Positions 12,342-25,108 of a stretch of 64,000 nt of DNA are shown piece by piece (within the stretch, counting starts at the first letter, position 1; the number at the start of each line of letters is the position of its first letter). Origin of the DNA: Hedera helix. Its lineage: Eukaryota > Streptophyta > Magnoliopsida > Apiales > Araliaceae. The translations under genes were made by a program, and so were the position numbers. The stretch spans positions 60,971,202 through 61,035,201 of the forward strand of contig OX359264.1 of assembly GCA_947179155.2 (NCBI GenBank). Reading direction: 5' to 3'. The notes under the pieces were generated by a model. That model saw only the letters and a program-made list of their open reading frames with translations, made no database searches and was not told the DNA's origin.

Positions 12342-15300
12342 ACCCACAAAGTATACAAAATCAGCCAGTGATGAGCAATAGTACACGCTGTACATTTCGC
12401 TATAAACTTGCAACTTTGGCACTATTCTAGGCTGTAAAGGAAAGTTCAGACAGCAAAGGAAATTGTACAACTGACACTCGATTCATTTATCACTTTTCAC
12501 ATCTTCCTGCTTTTCTGGTTCATTAGCTTCTCAATGCAAAAGCATCGTCTCATATCAACCACATCAAAAGGAGACAAAGAGTCGCAATATTTTATCCAAG
12601 TCTCAACATTAACAAATAAGATTAGCAAGTTGACTCCCTTTTGTGAATGTCCAACAAAAAATATGACACATCTCCAACCATAGAGTGACAGATTGTACAA
12701 GCACAGAAAAAAATCATAAGCGGACCTACACATGGTCAAGTGGAGTCACTTGACTCCATATATTTTTTGGGATTTTTTTAGCCTATTGGCAGTTTAGTAA
12801 TTATGACTTTTATTTCACAAAATTGTTATACTCTAGTCATATATTAGAACTAAAACTTGCAGAACTTATTTATTATTTCCAAGAAAAAAAATTGCTATTA
12901 CAAAGAAAAAAAGGATTTATTATTTTTACTTAAAAGATGGTTGAGAAGTAAAAAGGTGGAGTATTACTTATCAAACGGTTTTTGTTAGTAAAGTTAACAT
13001 AAATTTACCAGATGCAATTCAGTTAAAGGAGTATTTTTCACAATGAGTTATGTTAATTACAAGTTACGTAGCTAAATGGATGATTAATTTTTGGTCTAAA
13101 ACTTATATTTGACTTACGCTGAATATGATCTAATTTGACATTATCGACAATGAGGCCAGTATACAATATTTTCAAGGAATGGAGGCTTGAAGAATAATTT
13201 TTTAAAATGCTTGTTTAATTTGAGATTAAGTTGTTTTGTAAAACAAACTCCCTCATTCCAAAATATAATATCATTATTGACTTTTGAAGTCAATTTCAGC
13301 CACATTCAAACTCAAAATTGACATAAATTCATTTAGTTGTAATCACTACAATGATAAATATTGTAAACTATCTAAAAACTACTACTAATTATAAGATTTG
13401 TGTTTTGTAATTTTTAAGAAATCTCATCATTTTTGAGTTTGAAAATGCTTCAAATTGACTTTCAAAAGTCAATAATTATCTTATTATTTGGAATAGAGAG
13501 AGTATTATTTATCAAATTATTGTGTATTTTCTGAATGTTAATTATTTCGGTATTAAATTCAATAATTATCTTATAGCTTTTGCTTTAGAAGAAAAAAATA
13601 ATGACGATATCAACACCATGCACCAAAAAAATCTTGGGACCACCACCGGAAAAGATCAATACTAAGGTAGATGGAATAAATTCTGTATTTCCAAACCAGG
13701 TATTAAAACTATTGCACTCAATGTTCAGACCATTTCTGGAACTCCCATAAGGACTTAGAATGAGATGAATAAAACCTATTCCCCAATCATTCAGATAGCT
13801 GATGTTTTTGTACCTAATACTATTAATATATATCACATAACATCCACAGTGGACCGAATGCAATCAATAGGCATTTGTTTCCAAAAGCCACAGAGAATGT
13901 ATCTCAACTAGGAAATTAACAAATAACTAAATCAGATATCAGCAAGATGTCAGATATTTTTTTCTTTCTTTTCTTTTACTACCAGTAAAACGTGAACTGT
14001 ATACCTTTAAATCAGTCAATTTGATTGTTCCTTCCTCAGGCCACGAGGATGGGGGACGACTATCCTCAATAACTGGTGGGGCTTCACTGGGGATGTGACA
14101 GTACTGATGAATCCTTTCTATGGAAATAATTTTATTTTCAAGCTTGCAAAAGCTAAGTATCCACCGCGATAAGCGTGCATTCAAATTGAGGCCATATGTC
14201 ACAGCAAGGCCTGCCATACCTATATAGCAGAACACCTATGTTTATAAATATCATGGAGAATAAAAGTTTTCCATATATTTGCAACTTCTAGTATTTGTGA
14301 GCATCGTATAGCAAATAATTTTCACCTCTGGTTCTAGGATTAGTCATTTCATTCAGAAATTTGGTCTATCAATTGAGTTTTAATCCAGTTGTCATAACAT
14401 TTTTCAAGTATATCATAAAGGATAGTTATGGTCTAAAATAAATCTATGCCATGCCAACTATAATATCGAAAGCTAATAATTTACAAGAGATATGTTGAAC
14501 TGCATGGCTAAAAGATTGAACTGCATGGCTAAAAGTGTACAGAAAGATAGGATTCCAAAGAAGACTAAAAGGTTCGACCAAAATAATAAACTGATGAACA
14601 TACTTGGATCAATACTCCCATGAGGGAAGCTCACAAGTAAAATCATGCAGAAAGCAAATACAAAAGTTGATAGTAATTCCATCCGTAAGCAGAGCCACTC
14701 AATAGCTGCAAGACTGCAGAAGAATGGTCGGGCGAAACAATCAAGAAGATATAGGTTCCTCTTCATGAACCGCTTTTCTTGCCCAAATCCTCTTATCGTT
14801 GCTGCCCCACTAATCGACTCTGAAAAAAGATGGATGATTGGCGATTTCTGGATGCTAACAATGCGGACCAGTTCCCTTGATGAAGCCATGTAGTATTTCT
14901 GCATACGTGCAACATATGAAAGATAACTAACCTAATAGACTTAAAATGCAGACAAATAAAAACTTTGAACATACAGTTTGTGCTAGAAGCTGTGAAAGAT
15001 AACTAACCTAACAGATTAGATTTTACAAAGTTTATTGTTTACCTGCATCCATAAACAAGCAATCGCCATTGGAATAACAAGAAGTACAATTTGCCAAGTA
15101 ACTTGCATCATTACACCAACTATGCCAATAAGCTGGATTGTTGTTGATGCAAACCCACCAAATCTAAAAGGAATATCAAGATCAACAACACTTTGATCAA
15201 TTGATACCTGACAAATCAGAAATAATCAGTTAAAATAATTATGTGAGACAAGGAAAAAAAGTAACTAAAAGAAAAATGAGGAAAAACATCAGAGTTAACA

Positions 15301-18300
15301 ATCATTATGGCAAAAGTACATTATATGAGCTTATAGTCATAGTGATCGTGTAACACTTACACGATTCAGAATTCGTCCTGCTGGAGTAGAGTCAAAGAAA
15401 GACATTGGTGCTCGGAACACATTTGTGAGCATTTTCAAGAACAATTTCTGTGCAGCTGCTAGACCAAATGTAGCTACTAGTACAGCCCTAACAAATACAA
15501 ACCAAGAGCTCCCAAAAGCAAGGGCCATATAAACAACAATAAGAACCATATTACTAGTTTTAGGTTGCTCCCCTTTAGTTTGGGGGTTTGCCCAAGCCAT
15601 CCACCAATTACTAGCTATTTGAAGAAGCTGGAATAATGTTTGGGCGAGGATAATCAGAGGAATCAATAAGCCTTTATATGCTGCAGCCATATACGACAAG
15701 TACACTTTCATGCTGATTCTTCCCCTCACCCTTTCCTCTTCTTGAACAAGCTGTTTTTTCCTTGAACGTTTTGCCTTCTTTTTCTCTTTGATTGGTTTTT
15801 GATCTGAAGTCGATCCTAGCTCTTGCACTTCCTTTGTCAAACTTTCCATATTACCTCCAATAGATTCACATTTCTTACTCAACAGGATAGACCCTTCAAG
15901 AGGATGATGTTCATTAGAATCTTCAGAGGATTGATTGGGAATATCCATGGTTTCAATTGCTTCATGATGAGCTGAAACCAGAGCATCAAAATCAGTGTTT
16001 GCTTGCAAAAGTTCGTCATATTTCCCAGATTGAATGATACGACCTTCCTTAATAACCTGCAACATGGAAGATGAACATCAACGAGATTATTTCAGTCAAA
16101 ACTGCAGTTCGAGTTCTTGCTCTCTGGAAATCTTATTTTTCTTTCTTGATTTTTCTATTCCGTTTTGCCTTTTTCCTTTTGTTTCATGATAGGGAAAAAT
16201 TCATGACTCTAAGCAGCACTAACAGCGGCTAATTGGGCTTACAATCACACATACTTAGAAAAATTAGCTGTTATGCTAACAAAAAAGGACACTTCCATGA
16301 ATTACGTCAACTGAATAAAATAAATCAAAGGAATTCCAGGAAAGGTAAGCACTAGTCAATATCAATAACTAGCTAATCTGGGATAATTGTTCTAAGAAAT
16401 GATCATTATTATTTACTATATACGGTGTGGTGTGTCGAGTTCATAGACTAACAATTACACTCTCGGTGTTTCATGAGTTCTTTGTTTTCTTCTGTCTTTT
16501 CTTATTTTTTTATTTTTGTCAAAATTTGAATTTTATTTTATTTTTTCTAACATTGATTAATGTCACAATATCCAGAAAATAGTATTTTCCTTCTACACTT
16601 TACATATTATTATATTGTTCAAATAGGAAAGGTTATACCCTGTATCAAGAATCAAACAATCTCTAGCAAACTGATATTTTCCTTCTACACTGTACAGGTT
16701 TAAATTTGTTTGACATTATAACCTCCTGCAACCATGACTTCTAAAGTTGAATCATATTCTCATGTTTCTAGTACAAGGCCTAAATTCAAGACCAGTTTAT
16801 AACTGTGTGACATTTTTACACCATCCTGCTTGTCGTATCGAAACTATTCTTGACACAACAACTGGAATTGTTGGCCATGAATGAAAAATTAAACAAAATT
16901 AACAGGGCCAGCTAGCAACAAACGGATTTAGGCCATTGTATTTAAGAAGTAGCATGAGATAAACACCTTATATAGACATTCCTAATCAAATGAGAAAGCC
17001 ATTCTGCTAACTCAGACACCATAACACACAGAAAATATAACACAGAGAAGATTTCATACCAGTATCAAATCAGCAGCTGGCAGAAATTCAACTTGATGGG
17101 TCACAAATATTACAGTCTTAGTAGCTAATGCTGTCATTATGTATTCCTGCAGTTCCATGCCAGATGTTTAGGTAGACACTATTCAGCAAACAGGAAAATT
17201 GATCACATAATAACTAAGTCTAACCTTAAATAGTTCTGAACCAGTGTGTGCATCAACGGCACTGAAGGGATCGTCAAGTAAATAAATGTCTGCATCTTGA
17301 TAGAGTGCCCTAGCAAGTTGCACACGCTGTTTCTGGCCACCACTCAGATTTATGCCTCTATCACCAATAATTGTCTGATCTCCATGGGAGAAAAGCTCCA
17401 AATCTTTCTTCAGTGAACAAGCATGTATTACACTCTTATATTTTGCCTTATCCATTGGGCTACCGAAAAGAATATTTTCTTCTATATTTCCGGATTGTAT
17501 CCAAGCTGACTGAGAGACATAGGCAGAAGATCCACATATTCTAACCTAAACAAACAGAATCAAACAGGAACTGAAATTGTAAATATAAACCCAATAAATA
17601 AAATTTCACAGAAGCAACAGTACAGTAAACTAGAGACGTGAATTTATAAATCAGAGATTCAACTTACTTCGCCAGATATTTTGGGAATCTCACCAAGAAT
17701 GCAAGAAAGAAAGCTTGATTTCCCAGAACCGACCATGCCACAGACTGCCACTTGCATCCCCTTCTCTGCCTTAAGTTGTATATCTGACAATGTTGGCCTT
17801 GAAGAAGAAGGGTCCCAGCAGAACATGCCATCTACTATTTCTATTGCCACATTCGTGATACCTCGCGGTAGAGCTATGGTTGAATCTTCCTGCAACTCTT
17901 CTTCAAGCAGGAACCCAGTAATTCGATCAAGAGACACTTTCGTCTGAGCCATCATTGATACCAAGTCTGGGAAATTCCTTAAAGGTTCCTGTAGGATCCT
18001 GAAAGTAGCCAGAGCAGAAAGAACACCCCCTGCTGTAAGCTCACCCCCTAACAATATCGAAGTTCCAAAAGTGATGGCCGAAACAAAAATAGGGGAGCTC
18101 CAGAAAATGAATGTCATAAATGCCTGTGAATATAGAGCTTTACGCAGCCATTTAAACTCGACACTTCGCATTTCCTCCAGCTTCAGGCGGTACCTATCCT
18201 CCCAAGCTTGCAGCTTGAGGATCCTCATGTTTCTAAGACATTCAGAAGTCTTCCTCATTCTATCATCTTTTGCAGCCATTAGTTTGTCTTGGTAATCTTC

Positions 18301-19764
18301 CTGGACCCTTGCCAAGGGGATAGTTGCAACAATGGAGACAATGGTGGCAATCAATGTTGCAACCGTAGCAATCCCAACATTCTTATAGAGAATAAAAAGG
18401 GCAAGAATGATTTGCATAGGAAGCATCCATATGTCATGGAGATACCAAGAGTAGTCCCCCACTCTTTGAACGTCAACCGCCATGTAGTTAACAATCTCTC
18501 CACTAGAATGATTTTGCTTGGCTGAGCTAGAGAGCCTGAGTCCCTTTCTGTACACTATTGCAGTTAGAGCTGATCTCACATGCATGCCCAAAATGTCGAC
18601 CCCAAGATACCACTGACGAGTTGTTAAGGTCTCCACCAGCTTAGCTGCAAAAAAAATTCCCGCAAGAATATAACCCTCATGAGGGAAAGTTTCTATCCCC
18701 CCCAAGTAATCAACAAAGTAGCGAACCATATATGGACCTACATATGAAACAAGAGTATTCAACCCTGCAAAAATTGCATTACAGGCTGCCTCTTTCCAGA
18801 AGGATTTAAGAATAGCCCAAGCCAAAGAAGGCTGCTTTGAAGGATTTTCGGTCTTCAACTTCTCCCAATTTGAATTCAAAATCTTATAATTGGTCTTGGA
18901 ACGGTCTTTTGGTGCAAGAAGCGGAATGTCCCTCAGCTCAAGCGGCCGTTTTGCACCCATGGAAAGAATTGGATTCAACCATGAAAGTGTGGCCAAACTA
19001 AAGAGACCGGCTTCACTATAAGGAGTAACATTAAGACACCCAGCTGCTTCCTCAATTAGCAACGGCTCTTGAAGATCAGAGTTTCTATAAACTTGTATGT
19101 CAGTGACTCCCCTAATTGCAACATAACAAAGGAAAGAAAGAGCAGGGGTTGCTGCAAAATTCACCAAAACATGAGAATTCCAGTGTTTTGAGCCTTCTGT
19201 CAGAAATCCTTTCCAATCAGCATACAAAGTACACAAACAAAACACAAAGGACACAGCCCACCATAACCTCAACAACAATGGAAATTCCTCAGAGGGCTTG
19301 AATTTACAGTGAAGTGCCGAAAAGCTCAATACAAACCAAGCTAAACCCTGAGCTGTAGGGAAGAGCAGGTGGGTCCAATCTGTACCCTTCCTTATCAACC
19401 CAAAACCATCAAAACCTAATAACAATACTTGCAGAAACAAAACATAAAAGCAACAAAAGGCTGAAGCTTTGTACCCTTTACCAATTTCAACACTCCCAAT
19501 CTCAGCATCAACAGTGCGTCTAACTGAGACAGAATTCCCATTAGAACCCTCTTTATAAATTCGAACTCGACCAGCGCATACAAATATCTGCCTCGCAGAC
19601 ACAATGAAGAGAAATACAAGAACCAGGGTCAAGTTGATGCATGTTGAAGATAGTTCCAATATGGGCAAACCCTGAAGGGTCCTAAAGAGGTTGTTGTTGG
19701 CCGTAAACTGGGTAGTGTTTGAAGATAAACCAGAGATTATACTAAGCAAAAAACTGATGGCCAT
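9705..19764 (-). CDS. ABCC5: ABCC5/MRP5-type ABC transporter, full length
   Basis: Eleven exons: 17668-19764, 17225-17545, 17060-17146, 15361-16056, 15043-15207, 14604-14898, 14005-14219, 11145-11450, 10364-10427, 10015-10254 and 9705-9817. They give 4599 nt, or 1532 residues, close to Arabidopsis ABCC5 (AtMRP5). The order is TMD0 (about residues 1-240), TMD1, NBD1, a Lys-rich linker (KEKKKAKRSRKKQ), TMD2, NBD2. NBD1 has Walker A GMVGSGKSS (676-684), signature LSGGQ (766-770) and Walker B LLDD (788-791). NBD2 has Walker A GRTGSGKST (1320-1328), the divergent signature SVGQRQ (1424-1429) and Walker B ILVLDE (1443-1448). In Arabidopsis this subfamily carries inositol hexakisphosphate into the vacuole and affects guard-cell signalling; that role is inferred here by family. 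The chosen ATG (19764-19762) is the first in this frame. The last intron uses the less common donor GTCCGT. No disruption was seen. Confidence 0.96.
12301..12338. repeat. (TA)n microsatellite
   Basis: About 18 uninterrupted TA units lie in intron 7 of the ABCC5 gene. The run ends in TATGTATACC. It is a likely length-polymorphic site. Confidence 0.95.
13248..13502. mobile_element. Stowaway-like MITE in ABCC5 intron 7
   Basis: The element starts CTCCCTCATTCCAAAAT and ends ATTTGGAATAGAGAGAG, a long imperfect terminal inverted repeat. The inner arms also pair (TTATTGACTTTTGAAGTCAA against TTGACTTTCAAAAGTCAATA). TA follows the right end; the left flank reads AA. The length is about 255 bp with no coding capacity. 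The CTCCCTC terminus and TA target fit Stowaway (Tc1/mariner-derived). Confidence 0.75.
14495..14535. repeat. short tandem duplication in ABCC5 intron 6
   Basis: The 20-21-bp unit TTGAACTGCATGGCTAAAAG occurs twice head to tail, just 3' of exon 6. It lies in the intron and does not touch the splice donor. Confidence 0.9.
16057..17059 (-). other. intron 3 of ABCC5
   Basis: This intron of about 1 kb lies between the exon ending in DLIL and the exon starting VIKEGRII. It is AT-rich with poly-T runs at 16490-16550. No recognisable element was found. Confidence 0.6.
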
Positions 19765-21630
19765 TACAGATAACAATCCTTGTGTGAAGCAGCAAGTGAA
19801 TGAAATGGGTGGGTTGGTTCAGTGAATTAATGCTGTTTAAGAAAGAAATACCAAATCCTATCAAGGGCATTTCAACATCCGTAAATGATTTTGTTTGACG
19901 TGGAAACAGGTGGGCGCTTGTGGGAAGAAAATTCTGAAAACCAAATGCAAATGAAAACAAAGAGGTTTTTTATCATCAAACTCAACACGGAATACCAAGA
20001 CAAAATGAGAAAACGGAACCCAAATGTCTCTTTTGTTTTCTCTCTAGCTATGTTATCTCTACAGAAGAAAAGGAGACAAATATAGTGCGTAAAATTGAAA
20101 TATAAAGAAAACTCATTACAAATAATCCAAAAACCTGACCTGGGTTTTTTTATACAGTATGAAAATCGTTTAGTGAGCCGATGTAGAATGCCGAGGCAAA
20201 TTCGGTAACACAGAAAGAAAGGGTATAGCAAGGAAAGAGAAAGGGTTTAAACCAGCTACACTACTACTACAATCTGATGGAACTTTACAGAGGGAAGAAG
20301 AGATTCAGACCCCCATACCCAACTATATATATATATATGATATGATACGTATATAATTTTGAAATAAATTATTAAAGTAACTACTCTTTTAAACGTTTGT
20401 AATTTTGAGATGGTGAGTCAGTGTCGCGTGACAGTAGGAGTCTAAAAATTTGGCACTTAGCTGAATCTGAAGAAAAGGTGGTGCCTATGGTCGGTTAAAT
20501 GCAGCTGGCTGGTAAAGCATTCAATCACCAGATGGAGAAATTTCTTCAGTTCATGGGATCACTCTGTCAGTTTAATTTGCCCAACATATATATGTAGAGA
20601 GGGATTAGATTAACGAGTATATGATGTGTTTCCTTGCCTAGTAAAGATGAGAGAGAAAATTATACACGAAGCAACTAAGAGAATATTCCATTAGTTTATT
20701 TATTTTTGTAAGTTATTCATGGCAATTGATATTAAAGGCAAAATTGTTTAAGCAAAGGCAAGTTAATTTATTTGGACAAATTTACCCTTTTGGTAATTAC
20801 TCTCTTTCCGAGTTTTAAAATAGACAAAAAAGAAAAGTTATTGACGAAAAATTTAAATTTTTTGTTTAATTTTTGTATTTTTTAGTTTTTTAATAAACGA
20901 AAAAGAAAAAAATAGATAACAAATTTGACCACTTTTATTATCAAAATTTTTCATCCAAAATTAATCTGATTTAAACGAAAAAAATAAGATAAATAATATT
21001 TTCATAATTTTTATATTATTCTTAACTTATAATATAATAATTTTTTAATTATAATTTATTCTCTCTTAATCCTAACTATGCAAGATACAACAGACTGATC
21101 AAAAACTAAAATAGTACAAATTAGTGAGTAAAAAGGTCTAGTTCTTTTATTTCTTATTTATCAATTTAAATGCAATTAAAAGCTGGCTTCTTTAAAAGAA
21201 AAAAATTACATGACTCCTCAAGAATAGACGACGTAAATAAAATAACAGACTAATCAAAAATTAAAATATTTATTTTTTATTTATCAATTTCAATGCAATT
21301 AAAAGCTGACTTCTTTAAAAGAAAAAGATTGTAGAACGACTTCATTTCTGTGTGGAAGTGTAACCATCGTAACGTCATAATTCACTGCACAAGTTGGCGG
21401 TTAAGATTCTTATCTTCCATGATATAACTATGACTGACATTTTTTTGATGATATGCGTCCTTGAAAAATGAGAGAAAATTATCACAACTAGCCCTTTAAA
21501 AGGAATTTTTTTATTATGATAGGACACATCTATCCTTGTCAATCAATTATCAAACCCTTGAACAATGTTTTTTCAATTGACATAAAACTGACAACCAAAT
21601 TTACCCTTATACGGCCAAGAACATATACAT

Positions 21631-21645
21631 ATGTGTGTGTGTGTG

Positions 21646-21694
<49 letters not shown>
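21631..21694. repeat. (GT)n(TA)n compound microsatellite
   Basis: A GT run of about eight units changes into interrupted TA runs (TATG interruptions) over about 64 bp. Confidence 0.95.
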
Positions 21695-22019
21695 CAGTAA
21701 TTCGTAACAAGTAATTACTATAACTCAAAAATTAATATACATTATCTATATTATTAAAAAAAAAATAGTCAAGATTAAAAATTAAAAATCAAGAAAAAAA
21801 TTAAACGATTTTTACTAATAGTATGGGACATTTAAAGAAAAAATCAACGTCCGTTATTATTAGGAGCAGAATTTCATTTTCAACTTTTAATCTTGGTTGT
21901 TCCTTTTTGTTTTGTACGATATAGATGATGTTGCCTATTTTTTATCCATATCAAATACGTGACATGAATCTTGTCCATATATATATATAATCTGATTTCC
22001 CAACAGACTGGTTCGTTAA

Positions 22020-22170
22020 CAAACCGACTATAGCGACAGTTTTATCTGTTACTATAGCATAAAAAGTCGACGCCATAGTTATGACGACGGTTCATACCGT
22101 CCATCGCTATAACTCAAAAAAGTTAACTTTTTATAATTTAACGACGGATAAACTGTTGCTATAGTTAATT
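22020..22170. repeat. inverted GCGACxGTT / AACxGTCGC motif block
   Basis: Several copies of TATAGCGACAGTT, ATGACGACGGTT, CCATCGCTATAAC and AACGACGGATAAAC alternate in both orientations. Such arrays are common in the subterminal parts of plant DNA transposons (CACTA- or Mutator-like). I cannot define the element ends. A related motif (CGACGATTTTGACCGTCGCTATAA) lies on the other side of the retrotransposon cluster at about 46862-46885. Confidence 0.4.
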
Positions 22171-23383
22171 TATTTTTTTTAGTTCGTTGAAATTTTTTTT
22201 TGTATATATATATATTGTATGGAATGTATAAATTTCTAGTGAGTTTTTTTTTATTATTAAAAATGCATTTATGGTAAAGGCTCCAGTTCTATATTCTAAA
22301 AGCGAAAAGCCTCTAAGTGTATAAGATTTTCAGTGCAACTCAAACTCAGATATATTAAAACTCAAAATCTCAAATAATTTAATATTTATAATTATAATTA
22401 CTATATCACGTGTAATAAGAGAATAAATTTATAAAAATAATGTAAGACCCCGAATTTTATGAAATATAAAATTTAATTTTTCTTCGTATATATTTTTCCT
22501 GAAACAGTAAGTGGTTAAATCGATAAAGTTTAAAGTTAAGGATGTTATGTGCAAATTTTATTTTGTCGGATAATATTCGTTTTGTCGGGGAATATTCGGG
22601 CCGTACGACGGCGCCGAAATAACTAATTATTGGTGGACCCCACAACGGAATATTTGTCTGATATAGAAAACGACAGAAGTAACCTTTTTAAATAAAAATA
22701 GTCAACAGTGTTAACTGTTAAAATACCAGTGATAAAAAAATAGTAGCATACGGTAATTTATGGTATTTTATTGTGGCACACGGTATTCTACAGTAGCACA
22801 CGGTATTGCACAGTGTCTCGTATTATTGATCTGATAATTGACACCGTAACTGTTGCACACCATTTCATCAATAATTGTCGCTGCATAATATTTTATGTTA
22901 TCAATTCAATAATTGTTGCTACACAGTATTTTGCATTATTGATTCAATAATTGTCATTACACTGTATTTCATATCATTGACTCAATAATTGTTGCTGCAC
23001 TGTTTTTAAAATTATTGAACCTAATAATTGTCACGGTTGCAAATATACTATAATTTATATTATTAAATTAATAATAATCTGTAACGTGTTTATTACATTA
23101 TTGTTGAATTATTGTTGTAGTATTATTTTATTTTATATGTTGGACCCACAGGAAGAATAAATAAATAAATAAAATAAAATAAAAAATTAATTAATTTTAC
23201 TATTTGAAATAGTAACGTGAATAGTAACATGTGGACCCTATGTGGGGGCCACATGAATTGTAAATGAAAATGTGATTGTTGCTGGGAAAAAGGGTTGGTG
23301 AGAAGGAGAGAAAGCAGCCAGACGGCTGCTCTGCATTTCAACATAAGTATGCCACCTACCACTGCATAGTAACATCTTTTCTC

Positions 23384-23393
23384 CTATAAATAG
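23384..23393 (+). promoter_or_regulatory. TATA box of LTR-A
   Basis: CTATAAATAG is a perfect plant TATA element in the U3 of LTR-A; the same element recurs at 43469-43478. Transcription would start about 30 bases downstream, near 23420. The call rests on sequence only. Confidence 0.65.
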
Positions 23394-24173
23394 CTTGCTC
23401 AGCTGAATAGAAAAATCACACATAAAACATAAAATTTTTCTATAAGAATTTTATGAGTTTTCTCTAAGAATTGTAAGGTTATTTTGAGAGTTTGAAAGCC
23501 AAAAGGAGTGCAGGAATTTTTCAAGTAAGTCTTTTATTAAAGAGTAGTAATTTTATAAATTCCTATTTTTCACGGTATTCACAAATCTTCCCTTAGAAGA
23601 CTCTTCTTTGAGAAGATTCATTTTTAAAAGCTTTATTTGGAAGATTTATTTTGGAATATTATTTTAAAAACTATTTTAAAGTAGTTATATTATACTACAA
23701 AAATTATGTTAAATATATATAATTTTGATAGTTCATATTATACGAGTCATCATACACTTTGAAATTTATATATTGTAATTACTAATTTTATTATAAATAT
23801 ATAGGTTGATCAACCTCATTTAAATCAATATCCAGTCACGTGTTAAGGTAAGGAATACCATTCATTTCAAACTCTTAAATTTACTGTGGTAAGAAATGTC
23901 ATTTTTTTTCTTACTTGTAAGGAATATCATTCTTTTCACACTCTTAAATTTACTACGGTAAGGGGTATCATTCTTTTCACACTCTTAAACTTACTACGGT
24001 AAGGAATATCATTTTTTTCACACTCTTAAATTTACTACGGTAAGGGGTATCATTATTTTCATCATCATAAATGGATATTATTTTCTTTCTTACTTGAAGG
24101 GATTATCATTCTTTGATTCTCGAAAATAATATCGTTTCTTTCTTGTGCCATTTACTTCCATGTATTAAATTGT

Positions 24174-24483
24174 GGGAATAACCTTACGGCGCGGTTTACC
24201 GCCTGTTGGTGAATAACCTTTTGTATTAATTCCTTATTAATCTTTGAGAATAACCTTACGGTGCGGATTATCGCCTGTTTGGTGAATAACTCTTCGTATT
24301 CAAATTGATGGGAATAACCTTACGGCGCGGATTATCGCATGTTTGGTGAATAACTCTTCGTATTCAAATTGATGGGAATAACCTTACGGCGCGGATTATC
24401 GCCTGTTTGGTGAATAACTATTCGTATTCAAATTGATGGGAATAACCTTACGGTGCGGATTATCGCCTGTTGGTGAATAACCC
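24174..24483 (+). repeat. 63-bp tandem repeat array in LTR-A
   Basis: There are five units of about 63-73 bp, each containing GGGAATAACCTTACGG, GCGGATTATCGC and TTGGTGAATAAC. Within each unit GCG and CGC can pair around the central ATTAT, forming a short hairpin. The array recurs in the other LTR copies with different unit numbers. Confidence 0.9.
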
Positions 24484-25054
24484 TTTTTATTTGTCTCTTG
24501 TGGAAATAATTTGTCTACATGAATTATCACATGACACTTTTATTCCATATTCGTAAGTGATATCATTTTCCTTTATACTCATAAGGGATACCATCTTTTT
24601 CATCTTCCATTATTCAAACTTACTATGGTAAGGGATATTAATTTTCTTCACCTTCTGTTAATCAAACCTGCTACGGTAAGGGATATTATTTTCTTCCATA
24701 CACCTAAATCGAAACTTATTATGGAACTATTGCTTCTATAATTCCTGAAAATATTATATGTTCCATAATAGTTGAACTTCATTATTTCAACTGAACCTTC
24801 CTATTTTCTGAACATTTCTATTGAACTGTAATCGTTATTCTGAACTGTGGATCTTGAATATCATTTTTAAATTTCACTCCACATCATGTTGGCAATTTGG
24901 ACATTATTTGAATCTGCACAAAGTAAACTTCCGATACTTATTGTTTATCCTGTTCTTCTGTTCATCATTTGTATCACTGTTATTTGTATTAATCATCAAG
25001 AATCAAGCTGTTGTGAATATCTGTGGCCGGGGGCACAGATGTGATATAATTGTT

Positions 25055-25108
25055 GAACAGATGATAGGTTAAAGGCGATATACTAGGTTAAAGGCGATAC
25101 ATCTGTTC
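25055..25108 (+). repeat. inverted repeat enclosing a direct repeat in LTR-A
   Basis: GAACAGATG (25055-25063) and CATCTGTTC (25100-25108) are perfect 9-bp inverted arms. Between them AGGTTAAAGGCGATA occurs twice. The structure is kept in all five LTR copies in the window. Confidence 0.85.

Larger units (their letters stand above)
11451..14004 (-). other. long intron 7 of ABCC5 with repeats
   Basis: This intron of about 2.55 kb is the longest in the gene. It holds a (TA)n run at 12301-12338, a perfect 8-bp hairpin (GTCAAGTG, loop GAGT, CACTTGAC) at 12735-12754, and a Stowaway-like MITE at 13248-13502. The rest is AT-rich and I see no further coding sequence. Confidence 0.6.
19765..22440. other. 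intergenic: ABCC5 leader/promoter and left flank of the retrotransposon cluster
   Basis: The stretch next to 19764 is the probable ABCC5 5' leader. It contains an upstream ATG frame (19960-19742) that overlaps the main start in another frame. A TA-rich run lies at 20322-20345. Bases 20800-21330 are AT-rich, with two related copies of the motif AGCTGxCTTCTTTAAAAGAAAAA at about 21181 and 21302. A GT/TA microsatellite lies at 21631-21694 and a block of repeated CGACGGT/AGCGACxGTT motifs at 22020-22170. No gene is recognised. Confidence 0.5.

Noticed and set aside
24174..24483. Regularly spaced repeats resembling a CRISPR array
   Set aside because: The units are adjacent tandem repeats whose spacers are also repeated, in a plant LTR. 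There are no unique spacers and no cas genes.
24821..25072. 83-codon open frame in LTR-A (repeated at 44906-45157)
   Set aside because: It lies inside the LTR, is hydrophobic by composition, and is broken in the B-type LTRs. It recurs only because the LTR recurs.
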